64,000 nucleotides of DNA from Bacteroidia bacterium (lineage in GTDB: Bacteria; Bacteroidota; Bacteroidia; B-17B0; Aurantibacillaceae), in assembly GCA_022841465.1 (NCBI GenBank), contig JALHRL010000003.1, forward strand, positions 27,571 through 91,570. The letters are read 5' to 3'. This document shows, piece after piece, positions 42,892 to 51,604 of this stretch; the first letter of the stretch is position 1, and each line of letters starts with the position of its first letter. The position numbers and the translations under genes were made by a program. The notes under the pieces are model-generated. The model was given only the letters and a program-made list of their open reading frames with translations, had not been told where the DNA came from and made no database searches.

Positions 42892-43305
42892 TCAAGATTT
42901 TTGGATTAAAGGATTAACAGAATTTTTTTGTGGATTGTATTTTGGGTTGAATACTTTTTTGTATTGTAAGCTGGTTGCACCAAAATTAATTAACAATCCT
43001 GTTGGGAAATCATAGGCTACCAGATAATTTTTTGCTTGTGCAAGGTGAACACTTTCAAGGTTAATAAGGGCTTTTAATTCAACAATAATTTTTTCCTCAA
43101 TAACAAAATCAGCTCTTCTTATCCCTACTTCTGTTCCCTCGTAATAGATTTTTTGTTCTATTTCTCTTTTAAAGTCCAATCCGATCTTTTTCAACTCAAT
43201 AGCTAAACATCTTTGATATATTACTTCTTGAAACCCATTACCAAGCGTGTTATGGACTTTCATTGCACAACCAATTATTTTGAATGTTATTTCTTCTTCT
43301 TCCAT
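42892..43305 (-). CDS. GxxExxY protein (PD-(D/E)xK nuclease-like)
   Basis: A 137-residue protein of the GxxExxY family, named for GFQEVIY near residues 24-30. It has a nuclease-like core with ADFVIEEKIIVELKA (Asp followed by ExK), consistent with the PD-(D/E)xK fold. Such proteins often lie next to restriction, mobile or defence genes, but their role is unknown. It lies 3 bp upstream of hsdM, inside the type I locus, and may share its transcript. Confidence 0.85.
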   Translation of the reverse strand: MEEEEITFKIIGCAMKVHNTLGNGFQEVIYQRCLAIELKKIGLDFKREIEQKIYYEGTEVGIRRADFVIEEKIIVELKALINLESVHLAQAKNYLVAYDFPTGLLINFGATSLQYKKVFNPKYNPQKNSVNPLIQKS

Positions 43306-43345
43306 TTTTTATCTTGAAAATCCTTACATCTTTTAAATCCTGAAC

Positions 43346-44173
43346 TTACTTTAGTTTCTTAATGTGCTTATTTCCTAATAAGGATTTCATTTGTGTAATG
43401 GCAATTTTGTTTAGTTGTTCTAATCTGTTACTTTGAGGCTGTCCTTGTTCTATTAACAAGGCGTTAATGCTTTCCATATTAGATAATACAACTAATTGTT
43501 CAATAGTTGCTTCATCACGTATATTTCCTTTTGCGGCTGATTTTTCAGCACGCCATTGTTTAGCAGTTTTACCAAACAAGGCCATGTTTAACAAATCGGC
43601 TTCATCGGCGTAAACAAAATTTATTTGCTGTTTGCTTAGTTCTTTGGGTAGTAAATTTTCTTTTATGGCATCGGTATGTATTTTGTAATTAACCTTTGCC
43701 AGGGTACGTTGTAAATTCCAATCTAATTTTAGTCTATCGTTCTCCTCATCTTTAAGTCGCTGAAATTCTTTTAACAGAAACAACTTAAATTCTACAGAAA
43801 TCCAAGAGGCAAATTCTAGTGCAATGTCTCTATGAGCAAAAGTTCCACCATATCTTCCGGCTTTAGACGTAATGCCAATAGCGTTGGTAGTTTCTATCCA
43901 TTTTTTAGGAGACATAGTAAAACTATTTAATCCGGCTTGTTTTCTAAACCCGTCGAATTCGACGGGATTAAAATTTGGGTTATGAATTTGCTCCCAAAAC
44001 CCCAGTAATTCAATTGTATTTCGGTTTCTAAGCCAGTTTTTTATAATATCATCAGTATTTACGGCATCTTTATGTTTAGCAATATCAGTAAGAGAAATAT
44101 AATCAGCCTCCTTATTGCTAATAATTACAATGTTTGTTCCGTTAACATTTATGGTTTTGTTAGTGTTTGTCAT
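43346..44173 (-). CDS. KilA-N domain protein
   Basis: A 275-residue protein from the ATG at 44173. It carries a KilA-N DNA-binding domain (YISLTDIAKHKDAVNTDDII; NWLRNRNTIELLGFWEQIHN; GRYGGTFAHRDIALEFASWI) and a helical C-terminal domain ending in ITQMKSLLGNKHIKKLK. KilA-N proteins are common in phages and near restriction loci of Bacteroidota. A frame from 44203 would add ten residues, but TATTTTTG, a perfect -7 box, lies inside that extension, so the ATG at 44173 with a very short leader is preferred. It lies between hsdR and hsdM. Confidence 0.82.
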   Translation of the reverse strand: MTNTNKTINVNGTNIVIISNKEADYISLTDIAKHKDAVNTDDIIKNWLRNRNTIELLGFWEQIHNPNFNPVEFDGFRKQAGLNSFTMSPKKWIETTNAIGITSKAGRYGGTFAHRDIALEFASWISVEFKLFLLKEFQRLKDEENDRLKLDWNLQRTLAKVNYKIHTDAIKENLLPKELSKQQINFVYADEADLLNMALFGKTAKQWRAEKSAAKGNIRDEATIEQLVVLSNMESINALLIEQGQPQSNRLEQLNKIAITQMKSLLGNKHIKKLK

Positions 44174-44185
44174 ATTGGTAAACTG

Positions 44186-44239
44186 CAAAAATAAAAAGTC
44201 CACTCTAAGCGCGCTGATCTTACGAGAAGCGGAGTGGAC
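44186..44239 (-). promoter_or_regulatory. promoter of the KilA-N gene with flanking inverted repeat
   Basis: TATTTTTG (44193-44186 on the minus strand) is a perfect -7 box. Immediately upstream GTCCACTC (44198-44205) and GAGTGGAC (44232-44239) are perfect 8-bp arms around 26 bp. No T tract follows, so an operator is likelier than a terminator. A -33 TTG is not evident. Confidence 0.5.
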
Positions 44240-44274
44240 ATGTTATTACAAATGTAACTAATTTATTCATACCC

Positions 44275-47073
44275 TTAGGCTGCTAATAATTTATTGGTTA
44301 ATACTAAAATTTCGTCAATCTCTTTGGGTGTAAATACACCACGAATTCCTTCGGGGTGTAACATGGTAAATGGAGATTGAATTAAATCACGTTTTTGCAA
44401 ATCGCCTTTTTCTAAAATAAACTTCTTCAACAAATCCATAAACTGTAATTGGCGGCTGCTTAAATAATTGTGTTCTTTTATAAATGCATCAAAGGCTTTG
44501 CTTACCGTTTCAGGAAAAGTTTCTAAAACTTCTATACCTAAGATGTGTTTAATAAATTGAGTTAATGCAGCTTTACGATGATTGTATACGCGACGTAATA
44601 AATCAATGGTAATATGAGGGTGTTCATTATGCAGCTCTTCTGCCAGTTGTTCCGATTCAGTTTCGCTAATAGTTTGTCCTAGTTTTAATTTTTGTAAAAT
44701 AGGATTAGAACTTACCAGTTGATTTATTTTTTCTTCAACTAGTTCACGATAACGGGCTACACTTAAAGCTTCGTGTTGCGGACCAAACTCTACATACTCC
44801 TTGGCATACAACTCATCTTTAAAATTAAATTTAGCCGGGCCTAAAGGGGATACAAAAGAATCTTTGTGTTTCATTAAAGGAGCCAGTTTGGTTATTAGCT
44901 CATCCAGTTTATCTTCATTTATAGTAGCCCAAAATTGATTTGTTTGGCTTTCGCGTATTAAGATTTCTTGTGTAGCCACAATATTTATGGAAAGAGGTAA
45001 CTGCGAAATTTCTTCGATGATGCTTTCTTTTAATGCTTCAAATTTTTCTTGATCATTTTCTAAATGAGCAATCGAAACTTCTACAATATCTTTTTCAAAT
45101 CGCATGGCTTTAAAATCAACGCCTGAAATAGTTCGCATTAACGGCTTTACATTTTGGCGTAAAAACTCGAGTTTACTTTCAGTTAATAAATTCCAAAAAT
45201 TAGTATCTTCTAATTGTTGCAAACTATGTTTAGCTTCCATAACCACAACAGAGTTATTTGGAAGTTGAGAAATTTGTTGTTTCAGCTTTTCAGTTTCTGC
45301 AATTACAATTTCAGTTTGATTGTTATCACGTGCTTTCTCAATTTTGTCAATACGCAAACCAAACAAACGCACAGGCAAAGGAATTTGTGCTTTTAGTTCT
45401 TTTCCTTTTGGTTTAACTTTAAAGTATTCAAAATTATCCCAACAATCTAAAACTAAAAACACATCTTTTTGTGTGCACCATGGTTTCATTTTTTTCGGCT
45501 CTAATAAACGAGTACCTCGCCCAATCATTTGCCAAAACTTGGTATATGAATACACAGGTTTTGCAAAAACCAAATTTACAATTTCGCGTACATCAATTCC
45601 GGTATCTAACATATCAACACTAATGGCAATGCGTGGAAAATCGTTATTTGTGAATTGATCTAACAAACCTCCTTTACCATGAACACGTGAATCTTCAGAT
45701 ACAATAACTTTTGCTAATTCACCACGATACTCCGGATACAATGCATTAAATATATCCTCCATTCGTCTTGCATGGCCTTTACTCATGCAAAAGAAAATAG
45801 TTTTCCCAGGCAATACACCATTAGAATCTTTAATGCTTTCTTCCATAAACTCACGGATGATGAGTGTATTGGTGCCTTTATTGATTACGTTTTTTTCTAA
45901 ATCTGTTCCTTCGTAATTAACTTCCTCAATTTCTTTTCCTTCAAGTATTAATTGTTTTTGATCTTCTAATGAAACAGTACGTTTATTAATGCCTTCTTCT
46001 TGAAACTTGGTTTTAATTTTCATTACTTGAAAATTGCACAAGTAAGGAGGAATGTGATTAACTGCTTCATCGTACGAAAATGCGAAACTAGGAACACCAT
46101 CTTCACATTCAAATAATTTAAAGGTGTTATGATCAATTACATCTGTTGGTGTGGCTGTTAAGCCGAGTGTAATGGTATTGAAATAATCTAATATTTCCCC
46201 GTAGGTATTATAAATACTACGATGACTTTCATCTACTACAATCAAATCGAAAAAATGTGGAGAAAGAGGTTTTTTTTCATCGCGTATAACATTCAACATG
46301 GTTGGGTAGGTTGAAACATAAATACGTCTATCAGTTGCTATTTCTCTTTCACCAACTTTCGGCCAGCGAGGTTCGTTAGGTAAAAATTCTTTAAACGCAT
46401 CCAGTGCTTGATTTTGTAAAGCAATTCTATCTACTAAAAACAAAACTCTTTCAGCCCATCCTGCACGCATTAATGCATCTACAAAAGCAATGCAGGTTCG
46501 TGTTTTACCGGTACCGGTTGCCATTACCAATAAAAATTGTTTTTTACGTTTTTCAATTCCTTCAAGAACTGCTCGTATAGAAGCGATTTGATAATCGCGC
46601 CCTGCAATATCTGTATTAATTAATTCGCTACTTAATGGTTTTCGCGCTTTACGAAGGTATTTGTAGCGTTCTAAATCATCACGTGTTGGAAAACCATAAA
46701 CTTTTTTGGGTGGGTAGTTTCCTAAATCCCAAAAGAAAATATCATGTCCGTTGGTATAAAAACAAAATGGTAATTCGCCACCGTGTTGCTTTACAATATT
46801 TTCACAATATTGCTTGGCTTGTTCTTTCCCTATGTTGGCATCAACTGATGATTTTTTTGCCTCAACTACAGCTAATGGTTTGCCGTCTTTTCCTAATAAA
46901 ACATAATCACTAAACTGCTTTCCTGCATAAGGTGTTGGTGCTTCAGCAACCATATTTGAATCAACTATGATGTTATATTCTAAAACAACTTGTGTTGGGT
47001 CAATAACATTCCAACCAGCTTCATTTAAGCGTTTGTCAATTATTTCTTTCCGTGTATATTGTTCGTTCTTCAC
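44275..47073 (-). CDS. hsdR: type I restriction endonuclease subunit HsdR
   Basis: A 932-residue nuclease-translocase. The N-terminal PD-(D/E)xK domain has Glu71 and Lys73 in AVVEAKKSS. The helicase domains carry Walker A ATGTGKT (Lys190), DESH at 281-284 and the late motif QMIGRGTR. A helical C-terminal domain follows for contact with HsdM. It cuts DNA at a distance from the target after ATP-driven translocation. The start is GTG preceded by AAAGAG. It is the first gene of the locus; KilA-N and GxxExxY genes separate it from hsdM and hsdS, an order seen in other Bacteroidota. Confidence 0.92.
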   Translation of the reverse strand: MKNEQYTRKEIIDKRLNEAGWNVIDPTQVVLEYNIIVDSNMVAEAPTPYAGKQFSDYVLLGKDGKPLAVVEAKKSSVDANIGKEQAKQYCENIVKQHGGELPFCFYTNGHDIFFWDLGNYPPKKVYGFPTRDDLERYKYLRKARKPLSSELINTDIAGRDYQIASIRAVLEGIEKRKKQFLLVMATGTGKTRTCIAFVDALMRAGWAERVLFLVDRIALQNQALDAFKEFLPNEPRWPKVGEREIATDRRIYVSTYPTMLNVIRDEKKPLSPHFFDLIVVDESHRSIYNTYGEILDYFNTITLGLTATPTDVIDHNTFKLFECEDGVPSFAFSYDEAVNHIPPYLCNFQVMKIKTKFQEEGINKRTVSLEDQKQLILEGKEIEEVNYEGTDLEKNVINKGTNTLIIREFMEESIKDSNGVLPGKTIFFCMSKGHARRMEDIFNALYPEYRGELAKVIVSEDSRVHGKGGLLDQFTNNDFPRIAISVDMLDTGIDVREIVNLVFAKPVYSYTKFWQMIGRGTRLLEPKKMKPWCTQKDVFLVLDCWDNFEYFKVKPKGKELKAQIPLPVRLFGLRIDKIEKARDNNQTEIVIAETEKLKQQISQLPNNSVVVMEAKHSLQQLEDTNFWNLLTESKLEFLRQNVKPLMRTISGVDFKAMRFEKDIVEVSIAHLENDQEKFEALKESIIEEISQLPLSINIVATQEILIRESQTNQFWATINEDKLDELITKLAPLMKHKDSFVSPLGPAKFNFKDELYAKEYVEFGPQHEALSVARYRELVEEKINQLVSSNPILQKLKLGQTISETESEQLAEELHNEHPHITIDLLRRVYNHRKAALTQFIKHILGIEVLETFPETVSKAFDAFIKEHNYLSSRQLQFMDLLKKFILEKGDLQKRDLIQSPFTMLHPEGIRGVFTPKEIDEILVLTNKLLAA

Positions 47074-47522
47074 CTCTTTATTGAATTAAGTAATTCTTTC
47101 AGAACCTCTTTTCAAAATCGCTGCAATTACAAAAATTACCTAAATCCTCATTTGTCTTCAGTTCACTCATTATCAATTCAGCATTCCATAACTCTCCCCC
47201 ACTTTTTTCAACAACCCAATTCAGCTTCATTCAATTAACCGAAACCCTAATATAAGAAATTACTTAATTTTAGCAGCCGTTGTGAGATAAATGTTAGGAA
47301 GTTTTTAGAAGGGGCCCGGGGCTGCCTGGGCGCTAGTAGCAGGGTACTAGCGGAAATAGTTTAAGGTGGTGCAACGTATAATAAATTATGTTTTTATTCC
47401 TCCCACTTCTAACTACACCACGCACAGTATTTCACTCGGTAGCAGCCTTTATCAAACCAGAAACTTTTTGCATTTAGCAAGCGTTAATTTCATCTTCTTA
47501 TTAATCAGTGTAAATTATAAAT
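47074..47522. other. intergenic stretch with a GC-rich hairpin
   Basis: Mostly AT-rich DNA without a supported gene. At 47311-47352 there is a striking GC-rich block: GGGGCCCGGGGCTGCCTGGG followed by CGCTAGTA-GCAGGG-TACTAGCG, an 8-bp perfect stem. It could be a small RNA, a dispersed repeat or a structural boundary. No consensus promoter is obvious. Confidence 0.45.
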
Positions 47523-48740
47523 TTAAAAGCCTTTCTTTTTTAAATTCAATTTCAATAAAAAATAAATGCTTGCTAGTGAAATCAAACACATTGCCAAAAA
47601 TGCTATGCCGTAGCCTTGTGTTGCTGCTATAAAACCTGCAACCCAAACCGACCATGCTTCACAACCGTTTGTAATAGCCATAAAGGTGCTAAATTGAGTA
47701 GCTCCTAATTTAGGATTGGTAACATCCATAAACAAGGCATAGGAAGAAGAAGTAAACATACCTACACCCAGATACATTCCAAATAATAATAATTTCCAAG
47801 TTAAGGGCGAGATTTGTTCACCATTTATTTCTATAAGTGAAAGTATTGCAATAAATGTAAGGCCAAAGAATAAAAAAACAAGTACACAATTTTTTCTACT
47901 CCACTTATCTGAAAAATAGCCACCCATTAAACTTCCCGCAATCATGGCTATTATTACAGGTAGGCCTAATAAAATTCCTATATCATCATTAGTAAATCCT
48001 TTTTCACTTAAAAACGGACCAACCATTGCTCCAACCGCTTCAAATGCGGCAGCTGCAGTTAATGCAAAACCAATGGTATACCAGGTTCTTTTGCTACTAA
48101 AGGTTAGATACAAGTCTTTTTTAAATTTATGTAAACGTTTGCCTGTATAAAATTTTGTATTTGGAACCTTAATAAATAAAAGCAAACTCATTACTAAACC
48201 AATACAAGCAATCATAAAGGTTAATGTTAGCGGCAAGCCAATTCGTGAAATCATAAGCAAAGTGCCGCCCCCAAAAATACTACGGCCAATAAGCATACCT
48301 GCCTGCATAAATCCATTAATAGCACCGGTTTCTGAAGAATTTGACAAATGAATAATTAAAGAATCTACTGAAACATCTTGTATTGATGCAAAAAAGGAAT
48401 GCATTACCAATAATAATACCCAAATACTAACATTACCTTCAATAGGAATAAAAATAAGAGGTATTAATGTAAAACACATGAAAGATTGAGAAATACCTAT
48501 CCAGTGTACATGCCCAAATCTAACGGTCCTAAAAATATCTATAAGTGGTGCCCATAAAAATTTAAATACCCAAGGCAATGTTAATATTGCAGTAATGGCT
48601 GTAATAGTATCTATTTTAATTCCTTCCATTTTTAAAATGGTTGGTAGCGCCCACCAAATAAAACCTATGGGGGCACCCTCTGCAAAGTAAAACGCAAAAG
48701 CTATTAGCCAGCGGCCATATTTCCTTTCAAGTAAATTCAT
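47523..48740 (-). CDS. major facilitator superfamily transporter, AmpG-like
   Basis: A 405-residue protein with twelve predicted transmembrane segments. The N-terminus RWLIAFAFYFAEGAPIGFIWWALPTIL and WVFKFLWAPLIDIFRTVRFG resemble AmpG/PAT-type MFS proteins, which import muropeptides or acetyl-CoA-like solutes. The usual MFS loop motif is replaced by LIDIFRTVRFG, as in this subgroup. The substrate is uncertain. It is a single gene with intergenic DNA on both sides. Confidence 0.8.
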   Translation of the reverse strand: MNLLERKYGRWLIAFAFYFAEGAPIGFIWWALPTILKMEGIKIDTITAITAILTLPWVFKFLWAPLIDIFRTVRFGHVHWIGISQSFMCFTLIPLIFIPIEGNVSIWVLLLVMHSFFASIQDVSVDSLIIHLSNSSETGAINGFMQAGMLIGRSIFGGGTLLMISRIGLPLTLTFMIACIGLVMSLLLFIKVPNTKFYTGKRLHKFKKDLYLTFSSKRTWYTIGFALTAAAAFEAVGAMVGPFLSEKGFTNDDIGILLGLPVIIAMIAGSLMGGYFSDKWSRKNCVLVFLFFGLTFIAILSLIEINGEQISPLTWKLLLFGMYLGVGMFTSSSYALFMDVTNPKLGATQFSTFMAITNGCEAWSVWVAGFIAATQGYGIAFLAMCLISLASIYFLLKLNLKKKGF

Positions 48741-48981
48741 TTTTGAATTAATGGAAAAGGTAAATGTATTAAATAAACTGAATCAAAATGAAGATTAAGT
48801 AATCCCACACTTGCTCCCGCACAAATTCATGCGCGTTGAAATGCATGCAAGTGTATAACTGCATTTAAATTTAGGTAACAAGGTAATCAGGAAGAAATCT
48901 ATTTAACTAGCAATTACTTTTGCGCAATGACTTTTACATGAGAAATACACAAAACACATTAAAACATCAATAGTAGAACAT

Positions 48982-50391
48982 TTACTCAATTATCAAGCGT
49001 TGTGTTTTTTCACCAGCACCGCTTTTTATTTTAAGGAGATAAAATCCCGGCATAAATTGAGAGGTAGATAGTGTAATGTCGGCTTCATTATAATTTTGTT
49101 GAAATAATAATTTTCCGGCAACATCAACAATTTCTACGCTGTAATTATCACAAATACCTGTGCTAATATTTAGTTGAGATCGGGTAGGATTTGGGAACAT
49201 AACAAAGGAAATATCTTTGCTGTTTTCTCTCAATCCAATAGGGCTTTTACCTTTAAACCAAATTGGTGAAGTAATAATACGCTGCCCATCTACCTGTTTT
49301 ATTTCAGCTAAATAATATCGCGCGGTGTCATCTGCTATAACAGAATAATCAGTATACAACAAGGTATTCGATTGTTTTGCAATGGCTATAATGGTTGGAT
49401 CAATTCCTGAACCTGATTTACCTGACCATATTTTTATTGAATCTGCTAATTCGCCATCATCATCATTGTGAATAATACTAATGGTTGGTGCGCTATTTCC
49501 ACTCATGGTATCGCCCATAATATTTGAACCAATTTTAAAATCAATTTTTGCATTCCAATCATCGCTTCCATAGAAATGCATTTTTTTCATGGCCGTGTAC
49601 AAATTTGCTTCGGTAAGTGAGGGAGCCATAATTACTAATCGTCCGGCATTACCCCTTCCAAAATTTAAGTAATGGTTATCGTGATCATAACTCATACCAA
49701 TGTGATAACCTCTGTTTAATAAAATTCTGTAATACACAAAAAAATCACTAACCGGGTAAGTAGTATAATCGGCAGCTGCAATAGTTGCATTTCCATTTCT
49801 AAAAGGAACGCCAACAATTGCTGAATCGCGCGTGGGGTTATACCCTCCGCCTGCTAAGCCGTTAAAATCATTATAACTGGGATGCGCTAATGTTGCAATG
49901 GCATTGGGATTATTATTTATAATTCGCCATAAACTATCGTATTTTGTTTTCGGACAATAAATATCATAATTAGGTACATTACCCGGCACGCCGGTTGTTT
50001 CCCAACCAATTAATTGATTAAAGCCATATATAACCACGTGTCCGTTTCCGCTTGAACTAACGCCATATTCCACTCCATACAAGGCCAAAAAAGAAGGAGT
50101 TGTTGCTGCAGCAGCTTCTGCTAAACCCAGTGCGTAGCTTGTACGAACCATTCCCGGATTATTATTATTAGAGTAATGATTGTGTTCTGAAATTCCTAAA
50201 AAATCGAAGTTTTGCGAAAGTTTTGCATAAGCATAACTACCTGCAGGCTTGCTTACCCCGGTACTACTAGAATCTTTATTACCATCTGAATAACCGCTAT
50301 GGGAGTGAAGATTACCGAAGTAATAATTTAAGGTTTGAGAGCGCATTAAACAAAATGCAAAAACAAGTAATAGTATGGCTTTAAACTTCAT
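48982..50391 (-). CDS. T9SS-exported PHP-domain (CehA/McbA-like) metallohydrolase
   Basis: A 469-residue secreted protein. The leader AILLLVFAFCLMRSQ is followed by a PHP metal-binding domain: NLHSHSGYSDGN at about residues 27-38 gives the HxH-type motif, then GISEHNH, LAHPSY and YDHDNHYLN supply further ligands. The last 75 residues (FVMFPNPTRSQLNISTG to TQRLIIE) are a T9SS type A sorting domain. It is thus a surface or extracellular hydrolase, probably a phosphoesterase or related metallohydrolase. The substrate is unknown. Confidence 0.83.
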   Translation of the reverse strand: MKFKAILLLVFAFCLMRSQTLNYYFGNLHSHSGYSDGNKDSSSTGVSKPAGSYAYAKLSQNFDFLGISEHNHYSNNNNPGMVRTSYALGLAEAAAATTPSFLALYGVEYGVSSSGNGHVVIYGFNQLIGWETTGVPGNVPNYDIYCPKTKYDSLWRIINNNPNAIATLAHPSYNDFNGLAGGGYNPTRDSAIVGVPFRNGNATIAAADYTTYPVSDFFVYYRILLNRGYHIGMSYDHDNHYLNFGRGNAGRLVIMAPSLTEANLYTAMKKMHFYGSDDWNAKIDFKIGSNIMGDTMSGNSAPTISIIHNDDDGELADSIKIWSGKSGSGIDPTIIAIAKQSNTLLYTDYSVIADDTARYYLAEIKQVDGQRIITSPIWFKGKSPIGLRENSKDISFVMFPNPTRSQLNISTGICDNYSVEIVDVAGKLLFQQNYNEADITLSTSQFMPGFYLLKIKSGAGEKTQRLIIE

Positions 50392-50520
50392 ATTGTAAAA
50401 ATAGGCAAAATAAGTGCTGTTTCTTGGTAATTAACATAAAGGTAACATTGCTTTATTTAATCGGTTTTTTTATAATAAATTCAATAAGTAAATTTTAAAA
50501 TTAACTTTGCATTTAACAGC

Positions 50521-51159
50521 ATGGAACCACTAACTATAATTTACGAAGACGATATTCTACTTGTGTGTAACAAACCTTCGGGTTTAATGGTAGAGCCCGA
50601 TAGGAACAATTACCCGAATTTATTGCAAATGGTAAAAAACTATTTGAAAGAAACACAGGATGATAAAAACCCTTACGTGCAACATTTACACCGTATTGAT
50701 AGAGTCGTGAGCGGAGTAATACTTTTTACCAAAAATAAAGATTACCTGCGCAACCTAAGCGAACAATTTGCGCAACGCGAAGTGGAGAAAGAATATTTAG
50801 CACTAACAGCCAATGCGCCCAAAGAAATGAAAGGCGTATTGGAACATTGGCACCGAAAAGAAAAAAAGAAAGGGGTTTTGGTTGCTGAGGGTACACCCTA
50901 CGCTGAAAAAGCCAAATTAGAATACGAAGTAGAAAAGTATGGCAGCTTATTTTTATGGAAAATAAAATTGCATACCGGAAAGTTTCATCAAATACGCGTA
51001 CAGCTGGCCAGCAACGGTTGCCCTATTTTAGGAGATACACTTTACGGTTCAACAGAAAATTATAAAGAAGATACCATTGCTTTGCTTGCCCATAAATTAG
51101 TAATACATCACCCGGTTACAAAACAAAAAATGGAGTTTGTTTCTACAACCGAACTTTAA
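50521..51159 (+). CDS. RluA-family pseudouridine synthase
   Basis: A 212-residue enzyme that isomerises uridine to pseudouridine in rRNA or tRNA. The motif HRIDRVVSGV (Asp60 catalytic) replaces the usual HRLDxxTSG, a tolerated variant. The later KLHTGKFHQIRVQLASNGCP and LAHKL match the RluA/RluC fold. No S4 domain is present, so it resembles the short TruC/RluA type; the site modified is unknown. TAACTTTG at 50502-50509 is a likely -7 box. The stop overlaps the convergent gene by TTAA. Confidence 0.88.
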   Translation: MEPLTIIYEDDILLVCNKPSGLMVEPDRNNYPNLLQMVKNYLKETQDDKNPYVQHLHRIDRVVSGVILFTKNKDYLRNLSEQFAQREVEKEYLALTANAPKEMKGVLEHWHRKEKKKGVLVAEGTPYAEKAKLEYEVEKYGSLFLWKIKLHTGKFHQIRVQLASNGCPILGDTLYGSTENYKEDTIALLAHKLVIHHPVTKQKMEFVSTTEL

Positions 51160-51512
51160 CCAAAGTTAACCTGATACACATCCATTTTATTTCTTTGAAT
51201 ATCTCTTACCTCAAAACCACCTGCTTGCGGAATTTCCTCTATTAAATCAAAAACAGCACAACCTTTACTTAAACCTTCAAAAATTAAGGTAAAGCCTTTG
51301 CCATCGTTTAGTGTCCAGTTAGGGGCAAAAGAAATATTAAATGCGGTGAGCAACTTTGCTTTTCGTCCGCTTTCTTTTTCAATTAAAAAAGTGCTGGGCC
51401 AAATTCTATATGCATAATCATCGCCACAGGTACAATGTATTATGGTTTGGCGCTCTTCGCTTTCTAATGTTTTTACTTCGGTAATTTCTTCAATAGCAGT
51501 TTGTAACGACAT
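51156..51512 (-). CDS. conserved small protein of unknown function
   Basis: A 118-residue cytoplasmic protein with no leader. It has IIHCTCGDDYAYRIWPSTFL with a Cys-Thr-Cys pair and KGFTLIFEGLSKGCAVFDLIEE. I do not recognise the family; composition and codon use are like the neighbours, so it is a real gene. It is convergent with the pseudouridine synthase, sharing TTAA. Confidence 0.65.
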   Translation of the reverse strand: MSLQTAIEEITEVKTLESEERQTIIHCTCGDDYAYRIWPSTFLIEKESGRKAKLLTAFNISFAPNWTLNDGKGFTLIFEGLSKGCAVFDLIEEIPQAGGFEVRDIQRNKMDVYQVNFG

Positions 51513-51604
51513 AAACTATTTTTTTGTGAATATACTTAAATCTTCATTTAATAGCGTAAAACGTTGCAATAACACACTATGGTAATTTTATATATATTTG
51601 ATTT

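Noticed and set aside
43346..44173. Prophage, suggested by the KilA-N domain
   Set aside because: No phage structural, lysis or replication genes are nearby; the gene is embedded in a type I restriction locus.
7727..44223. Shared 12-mer GTAAGATCAGCG near the tmRNA insert and (reverse strand) near the KilA-N promoter
   Set aside because: Many 12-bp matches are expected by chance within 64 kb and the flanks do not match beyond it.
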